Origin: WHSW01 sp963846565
GTDB taxonomy: Bacteria > Actinomycetota > Thermoleophilia > Solirubrobacterales > 70-9
Length of the DNA stretch: 64,000 nt
Direction: 5' to 3'
Assembly: GCA_963846565.1 (NCBI GenBank)
Contig: CAWJWL010000003.1
Coordinates: 372,001 to 436,000, forward strand
Translations under genes and position numbers: made by a program
Notes under the pieces: generated by a model
Database searches by the model: none
What the model saw: the letters and a program-made list of their open reading frames with translations, nothing else
Told to the model about the DNA's origin: nothing
Shown here: piece after piece, positions 1 through 8,428 of the stretch
Layout: each line of letters opens with the position of its first letter
Numbering within the stretch: the stretch's first letter is position 1

Positions 1-449
1 GCCTCGGTGAGCGCGGTCGCATCGGCGATCGCGAACGGGACGTTGAGGATCCGCGCCAGGGTTTGTGCGAGCAGCGTCTTTCCGCAGCCGGTCGGGCCGA
101 GGAGCATGATGTTCGACTTCTGCAGCTCGATCTCGCCCTCGGCAGCGGTCTGCATCATCTGCACGCGCTTGTAGTGGTTGTAGACGGCAACCGAGAGCGT
201 GCGCTTGGCGTTCTCCTGGCCGACCACGTACTCCTGCAGGACGTCGTAGATCTCGACCGGCTTCGGCAGGCTCTCGAGCTCGAACGAGGGCGGCGCGGTC
301 AGCTCCTCGTCGATGATCTCGTTACAGAGATCGATGCACTCATCACAGATGTAGACGCCGGGTCCGGCGATCAGCTTCTTCACCTGCCGCTGCGATTTGC
401 CGCAGAAGCTGCATAGAAGCTGCTCGTTTGAGTCTGTCGGGCGTGCCAC
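1..449 (-). CDS. clpX: ClpX, ATP-dependent Clp protease ATP-binding subunit (N-terminal 149 residues)
   Basis: AAA+ unfoldase that feeds substrates to ClpP. The visible part starts at GTG with a GGGAG ribosome site just upstream. The N-terminal zinc-binding domain has Cys13, Cys16, Cys35 and Cys38. The AAA+ domain begins near residue 65, and the Walker A motif GPTGCGKT lies at 118-125. The reading frame is open to the window edge, so the C-terminal two thirds, including Walker B, sensor and the IGF loop, lie outside. clpP and tig lie upstream on the same strand but are separated from clpX by an RTX-type gene, so co-transcription is not assured. Identification is secure from the zinc domain plus Walker A. 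Confidence 0.97.
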   Translation of the reverse strand, partial: MARPTDSNEQLLCSFCGKSQRQVKKLIAGPGVYICDECIDLCNEIIDEELTAPPSFELESLPKPVEIYDVLQEYVVGQENAKRTLSVAVYNHYKRVQMMQTAAEGEIELQKSNIMLLGPTGCGKTLLAQTLARILNVPFAIADATALTE

Positions 450-651
450 GACCGGTCTCCCTTCGGCGTCTCGGACTGTGTGCCGCGCCTTCGTGATCAG
501 GTTACGTCACGACGGCCCTCGGCTCGACTCGTCCTTGTTACGCGACCGCGTGCCCGGCTCCTGCCTGCGACACGAGTCAACCGCTCGCGCAACCAGGTGC
601 GTGGAGGCCGATGCCGCTCGAGGCAGCGCGCCTCGGTCGGGACCCTTGGAC

Positions 652-2796
652 CTACTCGCAGTCCGCCCCGACCACGTCCGCGGCATCCGCGGCGTGCGTA
701 TCCGTCCCGGCCCCGCATGCGAGGTCGTCGGTGAACTGCGACGCGTCGAGGGCGTCGATGTGATCGTCCCCGTTCCCTCCGCGCAAGCGGTCGTTGCCTC
801 GATCGCCGGTGATCGTGTCGTTGCCGGCGCGGCCGTCGAGGTAGTTGCCGCGGTTGTCACCGGTGATCGTGTCGTCGCCGGAGCCACCGCGAACGCGCTC
901 GACGTCGCTGCCGATCTCGTCGCCTTCCGAGGCGGAACCATCGTTGGCGAGGCCGTCGATCGACAGGATGAGGCCGGCGGTGCGGGTCGCGTAGCTGGCG
1001 AGGTCGCGCCCGTCGCCGCCCTCGATCGCATCGGCCCCGGCGCCGCCGTCGAGGATGTCGTTGGCGCCCTCGCCCCGCAGGCTGTCGTCGCCGCCCGATC
1101 CCGCGAGACGGTTGGCGTCCGCGTTACCGATCAGCAGGTCGTCGCCGGCGCCGCCACGCAGGTTCTCGACACTGGCTGTGATCTCGTCGCCCTCGCCCAC
1201 CGAGCCGTCGTCAGCACCGGTGGCGATCGAGGCATCGACCTCGTCCTGGTGGTCCGTGTACTTCGCGGTGTCGGTGTCGGCGCCGCCGTTGAACTGATCG
1301 GCGCCGGTGCCCCCGAGGAGCGAATCGTCCCCTCCCTCCCCATCGAGCGTGTCGTTGCCCGCGTTGCCGGTAAGCGCGTCTCGCCCCGCGCCGCCGCGAA
1401 GGACATCGTCGCCCCCGCCGCCGCGGATCACGTCGTCGCCGCCGAGGCCGCAGATCGTCTCGGCGTCGTCGCTGCCCTGGAGCACGTCGTCGCCGGACGT
1501 GCCGGCGAGGTCGCAGTCGGGCGGCACCGTCGGGTCGGGGCCGAGCTCGAAGGCGCCGATGTCGGCGCCGTCAGCGACATTCGGGATGTGCGGCTGGTGG
1601 GCGGGGCGCAGCTGGCCGCGCTGGTCGGTGAGGAGGCCATCCGCGAATCCCGCGTCGACTGCGGGGCTTGTGATGCGCAGCGCGTGGGTCTTCGTCGGAC
1701 CCCCGTAGTCGCCGAGCAGGCGGAGCTGCGGGTCGGCGTTGACGATGTCGGTCGGCTGGTCGAGCTCAGGGTCGGATCGGTCGGAGAGGTTGTTGCCGGC
1801 GGAGACGATCGTTCCGGCGGGGATGAACGGTGGAAAGCCGGGGAACGCGACGAAGTTCTGGGAGCCGCCGATGTTGTCGGCGGCCAGCGTGTTCTGGACC
1901 GTCAGGGTCGCGCCGTTCCCGGCGAGGATCGGCACGCCGCCGCTGACCTCGTTGCCCGCGACGGTCACCGAGCGCATGGTCGTCGAGCCCAACCCGACCG
2001 CGATCACGAAGTTGGCCTCATTCCCGCTGATCGTCGAGTTCGTGATCGAACCGGAGATCATGCCGACGACCTCCCCCGCGGTCGTGTTGCTGCTGATCGT
2101 GCTCTCGGAGATCGTCGCGGCGCCCGTACCGAGGATCCCGATCTCGCCCGAGTTGCCGGTGATCGTGCTCCGCTCCATCGTCAACCCGCCCGAAGGGGCG
2201 TTGATCGCGCCGCGGCCGCCGTCGCCGATCGAGGTGTTGTCGGCGATACGGACGCCGTCCAAGGTCAGCGGGCCGCTGCTGAAGATGCCGGCCGCCGCGG
2301 AGGCGCCCGCGGCTGTCGCCAGGTTGCCCGTGACCGTCGAATCCTCGAGAGTCAGCTCGCCGAGGTTCGTGATTCCCGCTCCCTCGAGGGTGCTGGTCCT
2401 CCCGTTGGTCACCTCGACTCGCGCGATCTGTGCAGAGCCGCCGCCGGCGATCGTGAGGATGGGGAATTCCGGTGCGCCGCCGAAGCGTGAGATTTGCGTG
2501 TCGGCGGGGTGCCCGTCGATGGTCACCTCGTCCGTGATATCGGGAAGTCGGCTCTCGAGGCTGACCACGGACGTGAGCATCGTGATCGTGTCGGAACCGG
2601 CCGCCGCGTTCGAGTCCAGGATCGCCTGACGCAGCGTCCCCGGGCCGGAGTCGGCGGCGGTGTCGACCGTGAACGGCGCCGCGGTCGCGGTACCCGCCGA
2701 CGCGAGGGCGCCGGCCACTGCGAGCGAGCAGACGAAAGCGATCCGGCGTCGGCAGCGCTCGGAGCCCCCTTCCGGGTAGGTCCCGGAACCCCTCAT
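652..2796 (-). CDS. Secreted beta-helix / RTX-type calcium-binding repeat protein
   Basis: Predicted exported protein of about 714 residues. A basic N-terminus and hydrophobic stretch ending in TATA-A form a signal peptide. The next section starts TVDTAADSGPGTLRQAI, the hallmark of CSLREA / choice-of-anchor Q beta-helix surface proteins, and contains parallel-helix rungs of the NSTISGN type. A section with TDQRGQLRP follows (choice-of-anchor Q end motif). The last third has many GGxGxDxLxGGxGxD nonapeptides typical of calcium-binding RTX repeats. The chosen ATG sits just before the signal peptide; an in-frame start 96 bases upstream (2892) is also possible. It lies between clpP and clpX, where it has no obvious functional link. 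Substrate or ligand is unknown; a surface adhesin or matrix protein is the usual guess for the family. Confidence 0.8.
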   Translation of the reverse strand: MRGSGTYPEGGSERCRRRIAFVCSLAVAGALASAGTATAAPFTVDTAADSGPGTLRQAILDSNAAAGSDTITMLTSVVSLESRLPDITDEVTIDGHPADTQISRFGGAPEFPILTIAGGGSAQIARVEVTNGRTSTLEGAGITNLGELTLEDSTVTGNLATAAGASAAAGIFSSGPLTLDGVRIADNTSIGDGGRGAINAPSGGLTMERSTITGNSGEIGILGTGAATISESTISSNTTAGEVVGMISGSITNSTISGNEANFVIAVGLGSTTMRSVTVAGNEVSGGVPILAGNGATLTVQNTLAADNIGGSQNFVAFPGFPPFIPAGTIVSAGNNLSDRSDPELDQPTDIVNADPQLRLLGDYGGPTKTHALRITSPAVDAGFADGLLTDQRGQLRPAHQPHIPNVADGADIGAFELGPDPTVPPDCDLAGTSGDDVLQGSDDAETICGLGGDDVIRGGGGDDVLRGGAGRDALTGNAGNDTLDGEGGDDSLLGGTGADQFNGGADTDTAKYTDHQDEVDASIATGADDGSVGEGDEITASVENLRGGAGDDLLIGNADANRLAGSGGDDSLRGEGANDILDGGAGADAIEGGDGRDLASYATRTAGLILSIDGLANDGSASEGDEIGSDVERVRGGSGDDTITGDNRGNYLDGRAGNDTITGDRGNDRLRGGNGDDHIDALDASQFTDDLACGAGTDTHAADAADVVGADCE

Positions 2797-2996
2797 AGCC
2801 CGGACGATTTCAGCTCGAGGCGGCGCTGTCAAGCGGCGTCTGCAGGCTAACTCGTCGCGAATCCTTCCAACAAGAGTCCCTTTGGGCCCCAATTCGAGGT
2901 GTCCGGCCCCCTTCGATCCACTCTTCTGTCGCAGTCCAACGAAGCCTCGCCGAGCTCACCGTCAACTATTCGAACTAGTTGAGCGCCGCCGGACGG

Positions 2997-3581
2997 CTAG
3001 TGGTGCTCGATGACGCGATCGACGATCTTGTACGCCTTGGCCTCTTCGGCCGACATGAAGTAGTCGCGATCAGTGTCGTTCGTGACCTTCTCGAACGGCT
3101 GCTCCGTGTGCTTGGCGATGATCTCGTCGAGGCGGCGGCGGACGTCGATGATCTCCTTCGCGTGGATCTCGATGTCGGTCGCCTGGCCCTGGAACCCGGC
3201 GGAGACCTGGTGGATGAGGATCTTCGAGTTCGGCGTCGCCATCCGCTTGCCCCCCGTGCCCGCGGCGAGGAGCAGCGCGCCCATCGACATCGCGACCCCG
3301 ACGCAGATCGTCTGCACGTCGGGCTTGATGTACTGCATCGTGTCGTAGATCGCGAGGCCCGCGTACACCGACCCGCCGGGCGAGTTGATGTAGATCGAGA
3401 TGTCCTTGTCGGGATCCTCGGACTCGAGGTGGATCAGCTGGGCGACGATCAGGTTGGCGATGTCCTCGGTCACAGGGGTGCCGAGGAAGATGATGCGCTC
3501 GTTCAGCAGGCGCGAGTAGATGTCCATCGCGCGTTCGCCGCGCGAGCTCTGCTCGACCACCATCGGTACCAGGGGACTCAT
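2997..3581 (-). CDS. clpP: ClpP, ATP-dependent Clp protease proteolytic subunit
   Basis: Serine peptidase of the Clp complex, 194 residues, the normal family length. The catalytic Ser99 lies in GVAMSMGA, His124 in ILIHQVS and Asp173 in DRDYFMSAEEA, so the triad is complete. It starts at an ATG followed by SPLVPMVVEQ, the usual N-terminal loop that contacts ClpX. It is read divergently from the PrsW-like gene with about 60 bases between the starts. It is one of possibly two clpP copies, as actinobacteria often have tandem clpP1/clpP2; only one is in this window. Confidence 0.97.
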   Translation of the reverse strand: MSPLVPMVVEQSSRGERAMDIYSRLLNERIIFLGTPVTEDIANLIVAQLIHLESEDPDKDISIYINSPGGSVYAGLAIYDTMQYIKPDVQTICVGVAMSMGALLLAAGTGGKRMATPNSKILIHQVSAGFQGQATDIEIHAKEIIDVRRRLDEIIAKHTEQPFEKVTNDTDRDYFMSAEEAKAYKIVDRVIEHH

Positions 3582-3644
3582 CGGTGCGGCAGTGTATAGA
3601 AGGCGGTCGGCGGCCTTTCTGGAATTACGCTCGTGGAGGGGACC

Positions 3645-4724
3645 GTGGATCCATTCGCAGCCGACGACCTGATCCTCGCCTACGCGCTCGCGCAGGCCGT
3701 GGTTGCCCTGCTCCTCGTCCGCTTCCTCGATCTCTACGAGCGTGAGCCGCTGTCGATCGTCTTCATGATGTTCGTCTGGGGCGCGATCGGGGCCGCAGTG
3801 CTCGCGTCGATCGGCAACGAGGCGCTTCAGAACGAACTGCAGGAGAACGTCGAGACCGTCTACGGCGCGGCGATCTCGGCGCCCGTCGTCGAGGAGGTGG
3901 CGAAGGGGCTGGCTCTGCTCGGCGCCTTCTGGCTTTCGCACTGGGCCCACAAGCGCTGGGGCGTGATCGAGTTCGACGGCGTCACCGACGGGATCGTCTA
4001 CGGCGCCGCCATCGGGATCGGCTTTGCCTTCACCGAGGACCTCTACTACTTCTTCCGCGAGGCGAGGGCGACCGGGGTCGCCGACGCTCTCGACGTCTTC
4101 GTCGATCGCCGCGACTTCTTCGGCCCGGCGATGCTCCGCCACGCGATCTGGACCGCCACGTTCGGCGCCGGACTCGGGCTGGCGACCCAGAGCCGCCACT
4201 GGATCGGCAAGGTCGGCTGGCCGCTCCTCGGCCTGGTCCTGGCGATGCTCATGCACGCGGTCAACAACGGGCTCGTCCCGATCCTGCTCGCGATTCAGTA
4301 CGGCTTCGAGACCACCTACGAGTACCTCGCGATCGGGGTCCCGGCTGAGCTCGCCGGCGAGATGGCGGCGAGCGTCGAGAGCTCTGAGAAGACCCTGGAG
4401 GTGATCTCGTGGGTCTACGTCGTTCTCTTCTTCGCCGCGATCGCGTTCTGGATCGCCCACCAGCGGCGCGTGATCGAGGCCGGGCTCGCCGACGAGGTCG
4501 AGCGCGGCGACGTCTCCGAGGAGGAGGCGCTGCTGGCGCTGAGCCCGCCGCGCCGCGCACGCCGCCAGCTATCCGAGCTCCGCGCCGGCGACCTCGAGGC
4601 GGCGCGAGCGACCGGGGCCCGCTGCCGCGAGCTCGCCGAGCTCGCCTTGGCGAAGCGGCGGGAGTCTCAGCGGATGTCGCGCTTGCGCGGCACCGGGCAG
4701 GCGCCCGGGTCGCCGCCGGAGTAG
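3645..4724 (+). CDS. PrsW-family intramembrane metalloprotease
   Basis: Multi-pass membrane protein of 359 residues related to PrsW/RseP-independent site-1 proteases (PF13367). About seven hydrophobic segments are visible. Conserved motifs are in order: a glutamate pair in APVVEEVAKG (near residue 85), EDLYYFF (near 130), a histidine in RHAIWT and another in LMHAVNNG. These form the predicted metal-binding catalytic set of the family. A GTG at 3633 is in frame, but the GTG at 3645 is preceded four bases away by GGAGGGG and is preferred. The charged C-terminal tail overlaps the end of the convergent zinc-peptidase gene by 58 bases. Family members cleave anti-sigma factors; the substrate here is unknown. 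Confidence 0.85.
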   Translation: MDPFAADDLILAYALAQAVVALLLVRFLDLYEREPLSIVFMMFVWGAIGAAVLASIGNEALQNELQENVETVYGAAISAPVVEEVAKGLALLGAFWLSHWAHKRWGVIEFDGVTDGIVYGAAIGIGFAFTEDLYYFFREARATGVADALDVFVDRRDFFGPAMLRHAIWTATFGAGLGLATQSRHWIGKVGWPLLGLVLAMLMHAVNNGLVPILLAIQYGFETTYEYLAIGVPAELAGEMAASVESSEKTLEVISWVYVVLFFAAIAFWIAHQRRVIEAGLADEVERGDVSEEEALLALSPPRRARRQLSELRAGDLEAARATGARCRELAELALAKRRESQRMSRLRGTGQAPGSPPE

Positions 4725-5530
4725 CCCTCGTTGAAGTAGTTGACCCTCAGCGCCGAGCTGCCGTGGGCGCCCGGCGTGTCGATCGGCGTTCCCTCGATGT
4801 CGCCGCTGATCTCGGTCAGCCCGAGGATCTCGCCGATGTCGCCTTCCTCGATCAGGCCGCGCTCGAGCACGGTGTTCGCCCAGACCCCGGCGAGGCAGTC
4901 GGCCTGGAGCTCGGTCTGCGCGGTGAGCAGGCCGGAGTTGAAGAGACCGAGTCGCTGCTGCACGTGATGCCCGTTCTCGTGCGCGATCACGAGCGCGACG
5001 GCAGCGTCGCCGAAGCGGCGGTTCGCCATCTCGAAGAACTTCACCGGTAGGTAGATGACCTCGTCGTTCGAGCAGTAGAAGGGCCCGAAGGAGGCGCGGC
5101 CGCGGCCGCAGTCGGTCCGCACGGTGCGATCGAACAGGACCTCGCCGGGGAGCCTGTAGCGGTAACCCGAGCCGTTGAACTGCTGCTGCCAGTAGGTGGT
5201 GATGTCGCCGTTCACGGAGTGCATCCACTCCGGGATGCTGAGCCCGGCGGAGCCGCGGATAGCCGGCACGCCCTGGTTCTCGTCCGCGCGGACGAGTGGC
5301 GAGAGCTGATCGAGAACCTCGGGGCCAGTGGGCTCTTGGGTCGCCTCCGCGTCCGCTTCGCCGGCGTCGACGGCGGCCTCCTCGTTGAGCACGACCTCGG
5401 TATCGGCGCCCCCGTCGTCCGGATCGTCCTCGTCGTCGCCACAGCCGACGAAGAGGGCGAGCGCGGCAACCGCGGCAGCGATCGCGAGACGGCGCACGAT
5501 TGACGGGCTCAGGTTCGCTTCGGCGTTCAT
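4667..5530 (-). CDS. Neutral zinc metallopeptidase lipoprotein (YpfJ family)
   Basis: Predicted lipoprotein of 287 residues. A basic start and hydrophobic stretch lead to the lipobox LFVGC near residue 32. An acidic spacer follows, then a PF04228-type metallopeptidase domain. The zinc-binding motif HENGHH lies near residue 180, with the downstream ELQADCLAG helix supplying the third ligand, and SNDEVIYLPVKFF upstream as is usual. It starts at ATG behind a GGGGGG stretch. It lies directly downstream of tig and shares a 58-base antisense overlap with the PrsW-like gene, so two membrane-associated proteases sit inside the tig-clpP neighbourhood. The biological substrate is unknown for the whole family. 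Confidence 0.88.
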   Translation of the reverse strand: MNAEANLSPSIVRRLAIAAAVAALALFVGCGDDEDDPDDGGADTEVVLNEEAAVDAGEADAEATQEPTGPEVLDQLSPLVRADENQGVPAIRGSAGLSIPEWMHSVNGDITTYWQQQFNGSGYRYRLPGEVLFDRTVRTDCGRGRASFGPFYCSNDEVIYLPVKFFEMANRRFGDAAVALVIAHENGHHVQQRLGLFNSGLLTAQTELQADCLAGVWANTVLERGLIEEGDIGEILGLTEISGDIEGTPIDTPGAHGSSALRVNYFNEGYSGGDPGACPVPRKRDIR

Positions 5531-5605
5531 GGTCCCCCCGGACGGTTGATTGGCGCGACAAACTACTACGAACCACGGCGCACCCGGCCGGGTCACCACG
5601 CCGCG

Positions 5606-7012
5606 TCAGCTACCGGGCGTCCACAGCTCCCCTGGCTTCTCACCCGCCTCGCCCGACTTCTCGCCGGATGCGGCCTCCCCCTCTTTGTCGGGGGTCCAGA
5701 TCTGCTCCCGCGCCTCGGCCTGGGCGACCGGGATCGGCGTCGCCGAGTCGGCGATCACCTCGGCCGCGCGGCGCATCCGCACCTCGTCGCGCAGCAGCGT
5801 GTCGCGGCCGCTCTCGCGCAGGCGGGCGAGCAGCTTCTCCGGCTTGTTCTTGCCCTCGCCGGGGCCGAGCGCCTCGACCAGCTCCTCGTCGGTCGGCTCG
5901 ATCTCCTCCGCGTCGGCGACCGCGCTCAGGACTGCCTCGCGCCGGAGCGCCTTCTCCGCGTCGGGCTCGGCCTCGTCGATCAGCGCGTGGCGGTCCTTGC
6001 CCTGCATCTGCGCGTACATCTGCGGGTCGATCCCGCGGGCGGCAAGCTGGCGCTCGATCCGCTCCCACATCTCGTGCGCTCGGGCGTGGATCAGCTCCTT
6101 CGGGATCTCGAGCTTCGCGTTGTCGGCCGCGGCATCCACGGCGGACTCCCGGAACTCCGCCTCGGCTCGCTGCTCGAAGGCCTCGGAGATACGGCCGCGA
6201 ACATGGTCGCGGAGCTCGTCGAGGGTGTCGAACTCGGAGGCCTCGGAGGCGAAGTCGTCGTCGAGCTCGGGCAGGTTCTTCTCCCGCACCTCCTTCACCG
6301 TGACGGTGAAGACCGCGGTCTTGCCGGCCAGCTCGCTCGGCTCGTACTCGTCGGGGAAGGTGACCTCCACCTCACGTTCCTCCCCGGCCGCGACACCGGC
6401 GAGCGCCGCGTCGAACTCCGGCAGGAGGCCCTCGGCTCCGAGCTCGAGGAGGAAGTCCTTCGCCGCCGAACCCTCGAACGGCTCGCCCTCGACCGTGCCC
6501 TCGAAGTCGACCAGGAGCGCATCGCCGGTCTCTGCCGGGCGCTCTACAGGGGCGAGGCTCGCGAGGCCCTCGCGGAGCCGGTCGAGCTCGGACTGGACGG
6601 CCTCGTCCGGAACATCGAGCTCCGCGCGACCTACCTCGAGCCCCTTCCAGTCGCCGAGCTCGGCCGGTGGGCGGACGAACACCTCGATCGAGAACGCGAG
6701 CTCCTGGCCCTCCTCCGGCAGGTCGCCGACATCGAGCTTCGGGTCGCCGATCGCCGCGACGCCGGACGTGAGCAGCGCCTCCTCGTACCACTCGGGAAGC
6801 GAGTCGCGGAGGGCCTGCTCGACCACCGCCTCGCGGCCGAACTGCTGCAGCACGAGCTGCGGAGGCACCTTGCCCTTGCGAAAGCCCGGCATCTTCATCT
6901 CGCCGGCGAGCGTCTTCGCGGCGCGGTCGACCCGCTTCGCGAGCAGGTCGGGCTCGACGGCGACGTCGATCTTGACCTTCGACTCCGGTAGCTCTGTGAC
7001 CGTGGTCTTCAA
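5606..7012 (-). CDS. tig: Trigger factor, ribosome-associated chaperone and prolyl isomerase
   Basis: Nascent-chain chaperone of 468 residues. The N-terminal ribosome-binding domain carries the signature GFRKGKVP near residue 43. The FKBP-type isomerase domain spans about 150-240 (GDALLVDFEGTVEGEPFEG onward). The rest is the helical SurA-like chaperone domain. The start is TTG (LKTTVTELPE), which matches the family N-terminus, and no other start fits. The C-terminal tail is acidic and glycine-rich. It heads the minus-strand tig - zinc peptidase - clpP - clpX series, the classical tig-clpP-clpX order with insertions. Confidence 0.97.
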   Translation of the reverse strand: MKTTVTELPESKVKIDVAVEPDLLAKRVDRAAKTLAGEMKMPGFRKGKVPPQLVLQQFGREAVVEQALRDSLPEWYEEALLTSGVAAIGDPKLDVGDLPEEGQELAFSIEVFVRPPAELGDWKGLEVGRAELDVPDEAVQSELDRLREGLASLAPVERPAETGDALLVDFEGTVEGEPFEGSAAKDFLLELGAEGLLPEFDAALAGVAAGEEREVEVTFPDEYEPSELAGKTAVFTVTVKEVREKNLPELDDDFASEASEFDTLDELRDHVRGRISEAFEQRAEAEFRESAVDAAADNAKLEIPKELIHARAHEMWERIERQLAARGIDPQMYAQMQGKDRHALIDEAEPDAEKALRREAVLSAVADAEEIEPTDEELVEALGPGEGKNKPEKLLARLRESGRDTLLRDEVRMRRAAEVIADSATPIPVAQAEAREQIWTPDKEGEAASGEKSGEAGEKPGELWTPGS

Positions 7013-7061
7013 GGGATGGTGAGCTTAGAGAGTGCCTGGCGGCCGCTACCGTTCGGACCCG

Positions 7062-8207
7062 ATGGAGCCCGGACGGACGGCGATCGGCACCTGGAGCGGC
7101 GGCCGCTTCATGCACTTCGGCGAACCCGTCGAGGATCGGCTCTTGACGACGCTGCTGCGGCCAGGGGACGGGCTCGAGACCGTGATCACCGCCGACACCT
7201 ACGGCGCCGGCGCCGCCGACTCGCTGCTCGGCCGGGCGCTCGAGGGGGTCGACCGCGACTCCTACTCGCTCGTCGGCGCGATCGGCCACGACTTCTACGA
7301 GGGCGAGCGCGACGGCCCGCGCGGCTTCCCCCGGTTCACCGACCCGCGCCTGCGCCGGTCCGATCAGTACGCCGGCTACCTGCGGATGGCGACCGAACGG
7401 AGCCTCGAGCGGCTCGGGGTCGACGCGCTCGACCTGCTGCTCCTCCACAACCCCGACCGCGCCGGGTTCACCTCGGAGGCGGTCTGGGACGGGCTCGCAT
7501 CGCTGCGCGACGAGGGCCTCGCGCGTGCGATCGGCGTCGCCCCCGGGCCCGCGAACGGCTTCACCCTCGACCTGATCGACTGCTTCGAGCGCTTCGGCGA
7601 GCGGATCGACTGGGCGATGATCATCCTCAACCCGCTCGAGCCCTGGCCGGGCGAGCTCTGCCTCGACGCCGCGGCGGAGCACGACGTGCGGCTGATCACC
7701 CGCGTCGTCGACTACGGCGGCCTCTTCTGGGACGACGTCCTCCCCGGCCACGCGTTCGCCGAGCACGATCACCGCCGCTTTCGCCCCGAGGGCTGGGTCG
7801 AGGCGGGTCGCGAGCGGCTCGAGCGGATGCGCCCGATCTGCGAGCGCGCCGGGCTCACCCCGATCCAGCTCGCCTGCCAATGGAACCTCTCCCACCCCGC
7901 GGTCGCGTGCGCGGCCCCGACGTTGATCCAGGAGGCGGGTGGAACGGCGCGCGCGATCTCCGACAAGCGCGCGGAGCTTGCCGCGCTGCCGGGGACCCAG
8001 GCCCTGAGCGACGACGACGTTGCCGAGATCCGCTCGATCGGCGACAACTTCGGCTCGATGACGCTCAAGGGTGCGAGCCCCGAGCACGAGGGAGATGAGC
8101 GCCCCGACCGCTGGGAGCTCACCCCCGAGCTCGCCGCTCTCGGCCGCCGCTTCGGGATCGAGGCCGAGCGCGACCTGCGCAAGGCGGCGCAGCCGGCGCA
8201 AGCGTGA
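7062..8207 (+). CDS. Aldo/keto reductase-family protein
   Basis: Soluble TIM-barrel protein of 381 residues related to aldo/keto reductases. The segment ADTYGAGAADSLLGRAL carries the family Asp and catalytic Tyr, and LLLLHNPD supplies the histidine of the active site. The strand where the catalytic lysine is normally found reads YSLVGAIGHDF, with no lysine, so either the register differs or reductase activity is altered. The ATG chosen follows GGACCCG; an upstream GTG at 7032 is in frame. It is read divergently from tig with about 50 bases between. The C-terminal 60 residues (charged, after FGSMTLKGAS) exceed the standard barrel. The substrate is unknown. Confidence 0.78.
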   Translation: MEPGRTAIGTWSGGRFMHFGEPVEDRLLTTLLRPGDGLETVITADTYGAGAADSLLGRALEGVDRDSYSLVGAIGHDFYEGERDGPRGFPRFTDPRLRRSDQYAGYLRMATERSLERLGVDALDLLLLHNPDRAGFTSEAVWDGLASLRDEGLARAIGVAPGPANGFTLDLIDCFERFGERIDWAMIILNPLEPWPGELCLDAAAEHDVRLITRVVDYGGLFWDDVLPGHAFAEHDHRRFRPEGWVEAGRERLERMRPICERAGLTPIQLACQWNLSHPAVACAAPTLIQEAGGTARAISDKRAELAALPGTQALSDDDVAEIRSIGDNFGSMTLKGASPEHEGDERPDRWELTPELAALGRRFGIEAERDLRKAAQPAQA

Positions 8208-8222
8208 CGAAGCCCGCTCACG

Positions 8223-8275
8223 CGCCGAACGTCCCGCAGACCCGGTCTCAGAGGGGGTGTCCGGGACGTTCGGCG
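8223..8275. repeat. Perfect 14-bp inverted repeat with 25-base spacer
   Basis: Arms CGCCGAACGTCCCG and CGGGACGTTCGGCG are exact reverse complements. The spacer has its own small palindrome AGACCCGGTCT. It begins 15 bases after the aldo/keto reductase stop codon, so it can act as a transcript end or stabilising hairpin, but there is no T tract after it. Confidence 0.7.
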
Positions 8276-8287
8276 AGTGGGTTCAGG

Positions 8288-8422
8288 TTGTCGGCGCGTG
8301 ACCGCGTTGCTTCCTGGGTCGTTACCGGGCCCGTCGGCCGGGTGCTCGCCTTCTTCGCCGACCTCGCGGTCTACGCGTGGCGCAGTTTCCGGGGACGCAC
8401 CCCGGGGCGGGGCGAGCGCTGA
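8288..8422 (+). CDS. Possible small membrane protein (44 residues)
   Basis: A short frame starting at TTG encodes one hydrophobic helix (VASWVVTGPVGRVLAFFADL) followed by a basic tail. The pattern of a membrane helix with a TGP.G turn and Arg-rich end looks like small membrane proteins common in related actinobacteria, but this is from memory. The reading frame is open further upstream to 8204, where it would cross the inverted repeat, which makes the longer version unlikely. It ends seven bases before the stop of the convergent serine hydrolase. No function can be given. Confidence 0.35.
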   Translation: MSARDRVASWVVTGPVGRVLAFFADLAVYAWRSFRGRTPGRGER

Positions 8423-8428
8423 GACGCC

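Noticed and set aside
652..2796. RTX protein as a hemolysin toxin with a type I secretion locus
   Set aside because: No acyltransferase, HlyB/HlyD or TolC-like genes are nearby, and the protein has an ordinary signal peptide.
8204..8290. N-terminal extension of the small membrane protein to 8204
   Set aside because: It would run through the perfect inverted repeat and has no protein-like pattern.
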